A stretch of 64,000 nucleotides of DNA from NCBI RefSeq assembly GCF_052113705.1, contig NZ_JBGQOG010000011.1:62001-126000 (forward strand). Direction: 5' to 3'. Made by a program: the position numbers and the translations under genes. Shown piece by piece: positions 17,064 through 24,974 of this stretch (positions within the stretch are counted from its first letter, which is position 1; each line of letters opens with the position of its first letter). The stretch comes from JBGQOG01 sp052113705. Its GTDB lineage: Bacteria > Pseudomonadota > Alphaproteobacteria > Rhodobacterales > Rhodobacteraceae. The notes under the pieces were generated by a model. The model worked only from the letters and a program-made list of their open reading frames with translations. It was not told the origin of the DNA and did not search any database.

Positions 17064-17153
17064 AGAAACATTGACACGAATCGTGGATAATCGTCACAAA
17101 CGGAACCGGAGGAGCGGCCCCCAACCCCGGGGGCCATGTTGAGGGAGGATCCC

Positions 17154-18110
17154 ATGAATCTGAAATCCGTTCATTTGAAGCGGCGCTTGCTGCTGTCTGC
17201 CCTGGCGCTGACGATGACCGGCGCGCTGCCGGGTCTGGCATCTGCCGCCGACACCATCGCCATCATCACGCCCAGCCATGACAACCCGTTCTTCAAGGCC
17301 GAGGCCGATGGCGCGGCGGCCAAGGCGAAAGAGCTGGGCTATGACACCATGGTGCTGGTGCATGATGATGATGCCAACAAACAATCCGAGCTTTTTGACA
17401 GCGCGATTGCTGCCGGTGTGAAGGCGATCATTCTGGACAATGCCGGGGCGGATGCTTCGGTGGCGGCCGTGCAAAAGGCCAAGGATGCGGGCATCCCGTC
17501 CTTCCTGATCGACCGTGAGATCACCGCGAGCGGCGTTGCTGTCAGCCAGATCGTCTCGAACAATTATCAGGGCGCGCAACTCGGGGCGGAAGAATTCGTC
17601 AAACTGATGGGCGAAAAGGGCAAATTTGCCGAGCTTTTGGGCAAGGAATCCGACACCAACGCCGGGATCCGTTCCTCGGGCTATCACGATGTGATCGGCC
17701 AGTATCCGGATCTCGAGATGGTGGCGCAGCAGACCGCCAACTGGTCGCAGACCGAGGCCTATACGGTGATGGAATCCATTCTGCAGGCGCATCCTGACAT
17801 CATGGGCGTGATTTCGGGCAATGACACGATGGCGATGGGCGCCTATGCGGCGCTTGAGGCGGCGGGCCGCAAGGATGTGATCGTGGTCGGCTTTGACGGC
17901 TCGAACGACGTGCGCGACTCGATCCAGAAGGGCGGCATCAAGGCCACCGTGCTGCAGCCTGCCTATGATCAGGCGCAGATGGCGGTGACCCAGGCCGATC
18001 AATACATCAAGACCGGCTCGACCGGGGTCGATGAAAAGCAGCTGATGGATTGCGTGCTGATCAATGGCGACAATGCGGCCAAGCTGGAAACCTTTGCGCT
18101 GAGCAACTGA
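17154..18110 (+). CDS. Sugar ABC transporter substrate-binding protein (RbsB type)
   Basis: The protein has 318 residues from the ATG at 17154, with a GAGGGAGG site just upstream. An ATG 18 bp earlier lacks one. A signal peptide (about residues 1-31) ends GLASAAD. The mature part is a periplasmic binding protein of the ribose/galactose class: IAIITPSHDNPFFKAEADGA at its start, AIILDNAGADASV near 95, SFLIDREI near 118, VISGNDTMAMGAYAALEAAG near 217 and VVGFDGSNDVRDSI near 243. It is the first gene of the import arm. A strong hairpin after its stop probably lets it be expressed above the downstream genes. In the apiose loci described in the literature the receptor is of this family. The ligand is not proven here. 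Confidence 0.93.
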   Translation: MNLKSVHLKRRLLLSALALTMTGALPGLASAADTIAIITPSHDNPFFKAEADGAAAKAKELGYDTMVLVHDDDANKQSELFDSAIAAGVKAIILDNAGADASVAAVQKAKDAGIPSFLIDREITASGVAVSQIVSNNYQGAQLGAEEFVKLMGEKGKFAELLGKESDTNAGIRSSGYHDVIGQYPDLEMVAQQTANWSQTEAYTVMESILQAHPDIMGVISGNDTMAMGAYAALEAAGRKDVIVVGFDGSNDVRDSIQKGGIKATVLQPAYDQAQMAVTQADQYIKTGSTGVDEKQLMDCVLINGDNAAKLETFALSN

Positions 18111-18127
18111 GGCCCTTCCGCCCGGAT

Positions 18128-18155
18128 CCGGCGCGCCCCGCTGCGGGCGCGCCGG
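18128..18155 (+). terminator. Intra-operon hairpin after the solute-receptor gene
   Basis: Eleven-base arms CCGGCGCGCCC (18128-18138) and GGGCGCGCCGG (18145-18155) enclose a six-base loop, 17 bp after the stop, followed by a short T-rich tail. It may act as a partial terminator or mRNA stabiliser that raises receptor levels relative to the permease genes. Confidence 0.7.
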
Positions 18156-18175
18156 TATCTTCTTCACGCGAGAGA

Positions 18176-18823
18176 ATGATGACCCGAATTGCCCTGATGG
18201 CGCTCTGCGCCCTGATCCCCTTTGGCCTTTCTGGCTGCAAGATCGTCAAGGATACCCCCACCGATCAGACCGCGGTGGCGGCCGATGCCAGCGGCGACAC
18301 CACCCGCATCGCGAACCTGCTGGACGAGACCTTTGCGCCGAAACTGCTGCCGCATCTGGCATCGGCCGCGGTCGATGTGCCGGTGCTGCGCGGCGCGGTG
18401 GCGGCGGGCCTTGATGCCGCCGGGGCGCAATATGGCAACCGCGGCGCGGGGGCGGGGTCGGCCTGGGCCTTTCCGCTGCGCGGTACCGGCAAGATCGTCG
18501 CCGCGAAACTCGACAGCCGCGCGCGCACGCTGGATCTCGACACGACGGGCGATGGCGCGGCGGATCTGACGGTGCAGCTCGGCCCGGTGTTCAAGGGCAC
18601 CAGCCTGCGCGATGTGGCGCCTTTCTTCGTCTTCACCGATTTCCGCGATCAGATCGAATATGCCAAACTTGCGCGCGAGCTGAACGACAAAGTGGGCGGC
18701 CTTCTGGTGCTGCCCGAGGGTGATCCCACCGGCAAGACCCTGCGGTTTCTGGGCGCGCTCTCGCTGAAAACCGCCAATGATCCCTGGCTGGTGACCCCGG
18801 TCGAGATCGAGGTGCTGCCATGA
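18176..18823 (+). CDS. DUF2291-family lipoprotein linked to ribose-type ABC importers
   Basis: The 215-residue protein begins at one of two adjacent ATGs (18176 or 18179) after a GAGAGA site. Its N-terminus is a lipoprotein signal with lipobox LSGC, so the mature chain should start at the Cys and be anchored in the membrane. The remainder has the DUF2291 pattern: KIVKDTP after the Cys, a GRG/GTG-containing central strand region with FPLRGTGKI, and PFFVFTDFRDQIEYAKLARE near 160. The biochemical role of this family is not established. It recurs next to ribose-type sugar ABC genes. Here it sits between the receptor and ATPase genes and overlaps the ATPase start by four bases (ATGA), which argues for a transport-accessory role. 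Confidence 0.8.
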   Translation: MMTRIALMALCALIPFGLSGCKIVKDTPTDQTAVAADASGDTTRIANLLDETFAPKLLPHLASAAVDVPVLRGAVAAGLDAAGAQYGNRGAGAGSAWAFPLRGTGKIVAAKLDSRARTLDLDTTGDGAADLTVQLGPVFKGTSLRDVAPFFVFTDFRDQIEYAKLARELNDKVGGLLVLPEGDPTGKTLRFLGALSLKTANDPWLVTPVEIEVLP

Positions 18824-20364
18824 ACGCCCCCGCAGCCGCTGAGGCGCATCCCATCGGGCTGAGCATCCGGGGCGGGGTCAAGGTCTACCCCGGCACCCGC
18901 GCGCTGAAGGGCGTGGATTTCGATCTGCGCATGGGCGCGGTGAATGTGCTGGTGGGCGAGAATGGCGCCGGCAAATCCACCATGATGCGGGTGGTGGCGG
19001 GGGTCGAGCAACTCACCGAAGGCCAGGTGCTGATGGGCGGGCGCGAGGTGCGCTTTCGCGACAAGGGCGATGCAGTAGCACATGGCATCGGCATTGTGTT
19101 TCAAGAGCTTAACCTCTTTCCCAACATGTCGGTGGCCGAGAATATCTTTGTGGGCCATGAGCCGGTGCGGGCGGGTGTCGACATTGACCGCGGCCTGCAA
19201 CGCAGCCGCACCCGCGCGTTGATGAAACGGCTGGAGCAGGATATTGATCCCGACACCACCTTGGGCCTGTTGCGCGTGGGCCAACAGCAGATTGTCGAGA
19301 TTGCCAAGGCGCTCTCGCAAGACGCCAGGATCCTGATCCTCGATGAGCCGACATCGGCACTGTCGGCGGCGGAGGTCGATATTCTCTTCCGGGTGATTGA
19401 CGAGTTGAAGGCGCAGGGCGTCGGCATCGTCTATATCAGCCACCGTCTGGAAGAGCTGATCCGCGTGGGCGACTACATCACCGTGCTGCGGGACGGCGAA
19501 ATCACCGGCGCGCGCCCGATGGCGGGGGTGGATATTCCCTGGATCGTGCGGGCGATGATCGGCGAAAATTCAAAGGATTACGGCCGCAAAACCGCGCCGG
19601 ATCTGGGGCCGGAGGTGTTTCGCGCCGAAGAAATCTGCCTGCCGAAACTGGGTGGCGGCTACCGGGTGGACCATGTGTCGCTGCGCCTGCAGGCGGGCGA
19701 AATTCTGGGCATTTACGGGCTGATGGGCGCGGGGCGCACCGAGTTTCTGGAATGCATCATGGCGCAGCACCCCGCCGCGACGGGGCGGTTCTTTGTCGAG
19801 GGCCAGGCGCTGACCGAACGCGATGTGGCGGGCCGGATCGCGCGCGGGATCGCGCTGGTGCCCGAGGACCGCAAGCGGGATGGCCTCGTGCAGATCATGG
19901 CGATCCGCGAGAACATCACCCTCTCGGCGCTGCAGCGTTTCGCGCGGCTCTTTCATCTCGATCTGGGGGCCGAGGCGGCGCGGGCGCGGGATTTCATCAA
20001 GGATCTGACCATCAAGGTGGCCAGCCCGGAAAATCCGGTCTCCTCGCTCTCGGGTGGCAATCAGCAAAAGGTGGTGATCGGCAAGGCGCTGATGACCGAT
20101 CCCAAAATCTTGCTGCTCGACGAGCCGTCGCGCGGCATTGATATCGGCGCCAAGGCCGAGGTGTTCCGCCTGATGCGGCGTCTCGCGGCCGAGGGGCTGG
20201 GCATTATTTTCGTCACCTCCGATCTTGAAGAGGTGCTGCAGCTGTCCGACCGGATTTTGGTGATGGCCGACGGTCAGGTCAGCGGTGAATTTCCTTCTGG
20301 TGCCGAAGCGTCTGACGTGATCGCCGCCGCCACCCCGAATGCCCGCAAGGACAGGATGTCATGA
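18820..20364 (+). CDS. Sugar ABC transporter ATP-binding protein (RbsA type, two ABC domains)
   Basis: The 514-residue protein contains two nucleotide-binding domains in tandem. Domain one (about residues 10-240) has Walker A GENGAGKST, signature LRVGQQQIVEIAKAL and Walker B ILILDEPTSAL. Domain two (about 265-505) has a degenerate Walker A region (GLMGAGRTE), signature LSGGNQQKVVIGKAL and Walker B ILLLDEPSRGID. This asymmetry is normal for ribose/galactose-type ATPases. It energises uptake through the permease encoded next. Its start overlaps the DUF2291 stop and its stop overlaps the permease start, both as ATGA, so the three genes are translationally coupled. Confidence 0.95.
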   Translation: MNAPAAAEAHPIGLSIRGGVKVYPGTRALKGVDFDLRMGAVNVLVGENGAGKSTMMRVVAGVEQLTEGQVLMGGREVRFRDKGDAVAHGIGIVFQELNLFPNMSVAENIFVGHEPVRAGVDIDRGLQRSRTRALMKRLEQDIDPDTTLGLLRVGQQQIVEIAKALSQDARILILDEPTSALSAAEVDILFRVIDELKAQGVGIVYISHRLEELIRVGDYITVLRDGEITGARPMAGVDIPWIVRAMIGENSKDYGRKTAPDLGPEVFRAEEICLPKLGGGYRVDHVSLRLQAGEILGIYGLMGAGRTEFLECIMAQHPAATGRFFVEGQALTERDVAGRIARGIALVPEDRKRDGLVQIMAIRENITLSALQRFARLFHLDLGAEAARARDFIKDLTIKVASPENPVSSLSGGNQQKVVIGKALMTDPKILLLDEPSRGIDIGAKAEVFRLMRRLAAEGLGIIFVTSDLEEVLQLSDRILVMADGQVSGEFPSGAEASDVIAAATPNARKDRMS

Positions 20365-21431
20365 GCATGAGCACGACCCAAACCACCGCTCCGGCGGGTT
20401 CCGCGCAGACCAATTGGCTGCTGCTGCTCTTGCGGCTGCGCACCTTTGTGGCGCTGATCCTTGTGCTGGTGTTTTTTTCGCTCGCGGCGCCGAATTTCCT
20501 GAGCATGGGCAATGCGGTGATCGTGTCGAAGCACGTGGCGCTGAATGCGTTTCTGGCCATCGGCATGACCTTTGTCATCATCACCGGCGGCATTGACCTT
20601 TCCGTTGGCTCCATCGTCGGGCTCTGCGCGATGGTGGCGGGTTGGCTGGTGCTTTACGGCATCAATCCGGGGCTCGGCTGGTCGGTGCAGTTCAACACGT
20701 TTGAAATCGCGCTGATCGTGATGGGGGTCGGGATCTTTGTGGGTCTGATCAACGGCTTGCTGATCACCCGGCTGAATGTGGCACCCTTTATCGCCACCCT
20801 CGGCACGCTCTATGTCGCCCGTGGCGCGGCGCTTTTGTCCTCTGAGGGGCGGACTTTTCCCAACCTCGGCGGCTCGGCCGAATACGGCTCGGCCAGCTTT
20901 CCGCTGATCGGCACCGGCAGCTTTCTGGGGGTGCCGCTGCCGATCCTGATACTGGTCGGCGTGGCCCTCGCGGCATCCTACATCGCCTATCGGACACCGC
21001 TGGGTCGCCATATCTATGCGGTGGGCGGCAATGAGCGCGGCGCGGCGCTGTCGGGGGTAAAGGTCAACCGGGTCAAGCTTTTCGTTTACATGTTCTCGGG
21101 CTTTTGCGCCGCCCTCGTCGGGCTGATCATCGCCTCGCAATTGCAGGCCGCGCATCCGGCGACCGGCGAGACCTTTGAGCTGAACGCTATCGCGGCGGCG
21201 GTGCTGGGGGGCACCTCGATGTCGGGCGGGCGCGGGCGTGTCGGCGGCACGATCATCGGTGCTTTCGTCATCGGCATCCTCTCGGACGGGCTGGTGATGA
21301 TGGGGGTTTCCAGCTTTTGGCAAACGGTGATCAAAGGCGTGGTGATCATTGCCGCCGTGGTGATTGATCAGGCGCAAAGCCGGTTGCAGGCGCGCGTCGC
21401 GCTGGCGCAGGAGGCGGCGGCGGGCAAGTGA
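20361..21431 (+). CDS. Sugar ABC transporter permease (RbsC type)
   Basis: The 356-residue polytopic protein has eight to ten predicted membrane segments and typical RbsC blocks: AFLAIGMTFVIITGGIDLSV near 70, GLINGLLITRLNVAPFIATLG near 130, GRHIYAVGGNERGAALSGVKV near 215 and AVLGGTSMSGGRGRVGGTIIG near 280. It forms the translocation pore with the two-domain ATPase. The start overlaps the ATPase stop (ATGA). A second Met two codons later could also serve. A gap of 173 bp follows before the DeoR gene. Confidence 0.95.
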   Translation: MSMSTTQTTAPAGSAQTNWLLLLLRLRTFVALILVLVFFSLAAPNFLSMGNAVIVSKHVALNAFLAIGMTFVIITGGIDLSVGSIVGLCAMVAGWLVLYGINPGLGWSVQFNTFEIALIVMGVGIFVGLINGLLITRLNVAPFIATLGTLYVARGAALLSSEGRTFPNLGGSAEYGSASFPLIGTGSFLGVPLPILILVGVALAASYIAYRTPLGRHIYAVGGNERGAALSGVKVNRVKLFVYMFSGFCAALVGLIIASQLQAAHPATGETFELNAIAAAVLGGTSMSGGRGRVGGTIIGAFVIGILSDGLVMMGVSSFWQTVIKGVVIIAAVVIDQAQSRLQARVALAQEAAAGK

Positions 21432-21604
21432 CCGCGCCCGTCCCGCGGCGCAGGCTGCATCCTTTGCGCGGTGCCGCAGACATAAAGACGGTTTGCCAAC
21501 CGGCTATGGCGCGCTTAAATGCTCCACGCGCGGGTCGCCCTGCGCGCGCCGCCCCCTTGACCCCCGCGCTGCGCGCCCCTCGCGCGGCGAGTTTGGAGTA
21601 GCCA

Positions 21605-22414
21605 TTGCAGATCAAGCCGCCTGCCACGCGTGACGATACCCTTGTGGGCCTGCTGTCCGAACCCCGGCGGCGGCGCATTCTGGAATGGATCGAAGAGGAA
21701 GGCTCGGCGCGGGTGCGCGAACTGGCGGCGGCCTTTCAGGTCTCGGAGGCGACGATCCGGCAGGATCTGGATGCGCTGGAGAAAGAGGGGCTGATCACCC
21801 GCGAACATGGCGGTGCATTCCTGAACGCGCAGCCCGCGCAGGGCGGGCAGCTGGTGCTGCACCATCAGGAAAACATGGACAAAAAGCGCAAGATCGGCGC
21901 GCTGGCGGCCACGCTCGTCAAGGATGGCGACACGATCATTCTGGATGCGGGCACCACAACCACCGAAGTCGCCACCCGGCTGGTCACCCGCCGCAATCTG
22001 ACGGTGATCACCAATGCGCTGAACATTGCGGTTATTCTGGGCACGGTGCCGGGCTTTGCAGTGCACATGCCGGGCGGCCAGTTCAAGGCGCCGACCCTTT
22101 CGCTTTCGGGCGATAATGCGGTGGAGTATTTCGGCAATATCTTTGCCAACAAGCTGTTTCTGGCAACGGCCGGGGTGGGGCTTGATTCCGGGCTGACCTA
22201 TCCGAGTTTCGCCGATCTGCAACTGAAAGAGGCGATGATCCGCGCCGCCTCCCGGGTCTATCTGGTGGCCGACAGCACCAAGATCAACCGTGCCTCCTTC
22301 ACCCGGTTGGGGGCGCTGGAGGTGATCCATTCCTTCATCACCGATGACGGGATCTCGGATGCCGAGGCCAAGGAATTTGAGCGCCGCGGGATTGAGCTGC
22401 TGATCGCCCGCTGA
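21605..22414 (+). CDS. DeoR-family transcriptional regulator of the sugar locus
   Basis: The 269-residue protein starts at TTG (21605), supported by GGAG six bases upstream and absence of a better ATG. The N-terminal DeoR helix-turn-helix (about residues 18-72) reads RRRRILEWIEEEGSARVREL then SEATIRQDLDALEKEGLITR. The sugar-phosphate sensing domain (about 90-250) has DTIILDAGTTTTEVA, NLTVITNALNIA and VYLVADSTKI. DeoR repressors usually release DNA on binding a phosphorylated sugar. It follows the transport genes and probably represses both divergent operons via the TTTCGATTG elements at 16868-17063. A product or intermediate of the FGGY kinase would be the natural inducer. Confidence 0.92.
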   Translation: MQIKPPATRDDTLVGLLSEPRRRRILEWIEEEGSARVRELAAAFQVSEATIRQDLDALEKEGLITREHGGAFLNAQPAQGGQLVLHHQENMDKKRKIGALAATLVKDGDTIILDAGTTTTEVATRLVTRRNLTVITNALNIAVILGTVPGFAVHMPGGQFKAPTLSLSGDNAVEYFGNIFANKLFLATAGVGLDSGLTYPSFADLQLKEAMIRAASRVYLVADSTKINRASFTRLGALEVIHSFITDDGISDAEAKEFERRGIELLIAR

Positions 22415-22562
22415 GGCATCGGGGCACCGGCGGTGCGTCTGGTCCGGCACTGGGCAGCGGCGGGCGCTGACGCCACGCCATGGGACCAGATCCGCCTTTT
22501 CGCACGAAACAATGCTGGCCTTTTGGGGCAGCCATGCCAGATTGCAGGGCAGGAGGCACATC

Positions 22563-23861
22563 ATGGACACAAAACCCCTGCGCGCCGGATTGTTCCTGTT
22601 GGTTTTGCTGGGATGCGGCAGCCCCTCCGTCGCGCCAACCATCGTCAGTGTCGGGCCTGACCCCGCCTTGCCCGCGCCGCAGACGCGCCTTCTGCCCACG
22701 CTGAACATTGCCCCCGCAACCGGCTGGCCGGAGGGTACCGCGCCGACGCCTGCGCCGGGGTTGGCGGTCAAGGCCTTCGCCACGGGTCTTGATCATCCGC
22801 GCTGGCTGGCCGTGCTGCCCAATGGCGATGTGCTGGTGGCCGAAAGCAACAAGCAAAAGCTGCCGGTGCAAGGGCTGCGCGGCTGGATCGAGCGGCAGGT
22901 GATGCGCCGCGCCGGGGCCGAGGTGGATAGTCCCGACCGCATCACCCTTTTGCGCGACACAGACGGGGATGGGGTGGCCGAGATGCAATCCGTGCTGTTG
23001 CAAGGGCTTACCTCTCCCTTCGGCATGGCGCTGGTGGGGGATGCGCTCTATGTCGCCAACACCGATGCGCTGATGCGGTTTCCCTATCGGCCGGGTGCGA
23101 CGCAGATCACGGCGCCGGGCCGGAAAATTGTTGATCTGCCTGCCAATGCAACCAACCGTCACTGGACCAAGGGGCTGATCGCCGGGCCGGATGGCAAACT
23201 CTATGTCTCCGTCGGCTCGAACAGCGACCATGGTGACAATGGGATGGCGGCTGAGGAGAACCGCGCCGCGATCTGGGAGGTCGATCCGGCGACAGGCGCG
23301 GCGGGCATCTATGCCTCGGGTTTGCGCAATCCGGTGGGCATGGGGTTTGAGCCGACGACCGGCGCGCTCTGGACGGTGGTCAATGAACGCGATGAGCTGG
23401 GCAATGATCTGGTGCCGGACTATCTGACATCGGTGCAAAAGGACGGCTTTTACGGCTGGCCCTATGTTTATTACGGCGACAGGCCGGACCCGCGTGTGCC
23501 GCAAACCGCGCCGGATCTCGTCGTGCGGGCGCTGCCGCCCGATTACGCGCTCGGCGCGCATGTGGCGCCGCTGGGGCTGGCTTTTGCCGCAGGGGCGCAG
23601 CTCGGGCCGCGCTATGAAGAAGGGGCCTTTGTGGGCGAACACGGCTCGTGGAACCGGCGCCCGGCCAGCGGCTATGCCGTTGTTTTCGTGCCCTTCGAGG
23701 CGGGAAAGCCCAAGGGCACGCCGCAGGAGGTTCTGGGTGGATTTCGCACGCCCGGGGGTGAGGCGCGCGGGCGTCCGGCGGGGGTGGCCATCGCCGCAGA
23801 TGGCGCGCTGCTGGTGGCGGATGATGTCGGCAACACGGTCTGGCGGGTGGCGCGCCCCTGA
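22563..23861 (+). CDS. PQQ-type sorbosone/glucose dehydrogenase-like lipoprotein
   Basis: The protein has 432 residues from the ATG at 22563, which follows an AGGAGG site. The signal peptide ends LVLLGC, a lipobox, so the mature enzyme should be membrane-tethered on the outer face of the cytoplasmic membrane or in the outer membrane. The six-bladed propeller of the GSDH/SndH family is suggested by GLDHPRWLAVLPNGDVLVAE near 75, HWTKGLIAGPDGKLYVSVGS near 203, GLRNPVGMGFEP near 257 and the C-terminal GRPAGVAIAADGALLVADD. Family members are calcium/PQQ-dependent aldose or sorbosone dehydrogenases, though many homologues have no proven activity. It lies 148 bp after the DeoR gene on the same strand and may be an accessory sugar oxidase of that locus. 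Confidence 0.8.
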   Translation: MDTKPLRAGLFLLVLLGCGSPSVAPTIVSVGPDPALPAPQTRLLPTLNIAPATGWPEGTAPTPAPGLAVKAFATGLDHPRWLAVLPNGDVLVAESNKQKLPVQGLRGWIERQVMRRAGAEVDSPDRITLLRDTDGDGVAEMQSVLLQGLTSPFGMALVGDALYVANTDALMRFPYRPGATQITAPGRKIVDLPANATNRHWTKGLIAGPDGKLYVSVGSNSDHGDNGMAAEENRAAIWEVDPATGAAGIYASGLRNPVGMGFEPTTGALWTVVNERDELGNDLVPDYLTSVQKDGFYGWPYVYYGDRPDPRVPQTAPDLVVRALPPDYALGAHVAPLGLAFAAGAQLGPRYEEGAFVGEHGSWNRRPASGYAVVFVPFEAGKPKGTPQEVLGGFRTPGGEARGRPAGVAIAADGALLVADDVGNTVWRVARP

Positions 23862-23870
23862 GGGCCGCGC

Positions 23871-24800
23871 CTAGGCCCCCGCGCTCCAGATCCGTTCCAG
23901 CGTTTCACGCGCCAGTGCCAGCGCGGGCTCTGTCTGTCGGCTCTGCAACATCACGAAATTCAGCGAGGTTTGCAGGCGCAGATCCTCGGCCACGCCCAGC
24001 CCGTGGTTGTGCCGTTCCTGCAGTGCCACCGCCTCGCGGCAGAGGCTCAGCCCCAGACCAGAGCGCACCATCGCCAGCATCGACGCCTCCTGATCGACCC
24101 GCGCCACCACATTCTGCCGCACCCCGAGGCCCTGAAACAGCGGCGTCAGCAGGCGGTTGTGCACCGATTGCGGTGGCGTGCCGATCCAGGGCAGGGCGGC
24201 GACCTCGGCCCAGCCCTTGCCGCTCAGCAGCCCCGCCATCTGCGGCGGCGCGATGACGCGGTAGGTCAGCGGCGTCAGGCGGAGGGCCTGGAAGGCGCTG
24301 TCTTGCGCCTCGCCCGGGCGGGCCGGGTCCATCTGACGGAGGTCGCCGAGATAAAAGCCCGCATCCAGCTCATCGCGGATCAACGCCTCGGGGATCTCGC
24401 CGCTGACGCCGTGGCGCAGCTCTGTCTCCAGCTGCGCGCCGCTTTCCAACAGGCCCCGCAACAGCGCACCGAGCCGGGTGAACTCGGGGTCGATGATCGT
24501 GCCGATCCGCAGCCGGCCCGTCACCTGATGCTGCAGCTGCCGCGCGGTCTGGCGCAGATCGACAAAGGAGGCGAGCACCTGTTCGGCCTTGGCCGCCAAC
24601 AGCGCCCCCTGCGGCGTCAGCGTCATCCCTGAGGCGTTGCGCTGAAAGAGCTGCACGCCCAGATCCTCGGCCAGACGTTTGAGTTGCAGGCTGACCGCAG
24701 GCTGGGTCAGATGCAGGGCCGCCGCCGCACGGGTGACATTCCCCTCGCGCGCGACGGTGAGAAAGGATCGTAAAAGGCGGGGGTCATTCCAGCTGCTCAT
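23871..24800 (-). CDS. LysR-family transcriptional regulator
   Basis: The 309-residue protein has an N-terminal winged helix (residues about 6-65) with LLRSFLTVAREGNVTRAAAA and LTQPAVSLQLKRLAEDLG, and a periplasmic-binding-like effector domain from about 92 onward. It is divergent from the GMC oxidoreductase gene, the usual arrangement for a LysR activator and its target. No Shine-Dalgarno sequence precedes the ATG at 24800. A perfect AT-rich palindrome begins at the start codon itself, which suggests tight autorepression. It ends 9 bp from the stop of the convergent sorbosone-dehydrogenase-like gene. Confidence 0.92.
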   Translation of the reverse strand: MSSWNDPRLLRSFLTVAREGNVTRAAAALHLTQPAVSLQLKRLAEDLGVQLFQRNASGMTLTPQGALLAAKAEQVLASFVDLRQTARQLQHQVTGRLRIGTIIDPEFTRLGALLRGLLESGAQLETELRHGVSGEIPEALIRDELDAGFYLGDLRQMDPARPGEAQDSAFQALRLTPLTYRVIAPPQMAGLLSGKGWAEVAALPWIGTPPQSVHNRLLTPLFQGLGVRQNVVARVDQEASMLAMVRSGLGLSLCREAVALQERHNHGLGVAEDLRLQTSLNFVMLQSRQTEPALALARETLERIWSAGA

Positions 24801-24816
24801 ATAAATATCATTTATA
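24800..24816. promoter_or_regulatory. LysR operator candidate overlapping the regulator start
   Basis: TATAAA (24800-24805) and TTTATA (24811-24816) form a perfect inverted repeat with a five-base centre. The arrangement satisfies the T-N11-A LysR box. It occupies the place where the ribosome-binding site of the regulator would be expected. Confidence 0.55.
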
Positions 24817-24974
24817 ATGCCTCGCGTCTCTTGTCATTGGATTTTCACTGCGGCGGCAGATTAGAACCAAAGCAGCGTCCGAAAGGGCGGGGGATGCCGA
24901 TTATTGGCGCCCCGGGGTTATAATGATACCTGCGCAGCAATGCCTGCGGCGGGGCCGGAGCGGGAGGGATGGCG

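Larger units (their letters stand above)
16794..17153. promoter_or_regulatory. Divergent control region of the sugar locus
   Basis: This 360-bp intergenic region separates the catabolic and transport arms. It is markedly AT-richer than its surroundings, especially at 16870-17000 and 17035-17100. It contains operator-like elements at 16868-16894 and 17055-17063, a TTGACA hexamer at 17071-17076 without a well-spaced -10 box, and the GAGGGAGG ribosome-binding site of the solute-receptor gene. Both operons probably start here under DeoR control. Confidence 0.65.

Noticed and set aside
17071..17091. TTGACA followed by GATAAT as a sigma-70 promoter for the solute receptor
   Set aside because: The two hexamers are only nine bases apart, far from the required 16-18, so they cannot form one promoter.
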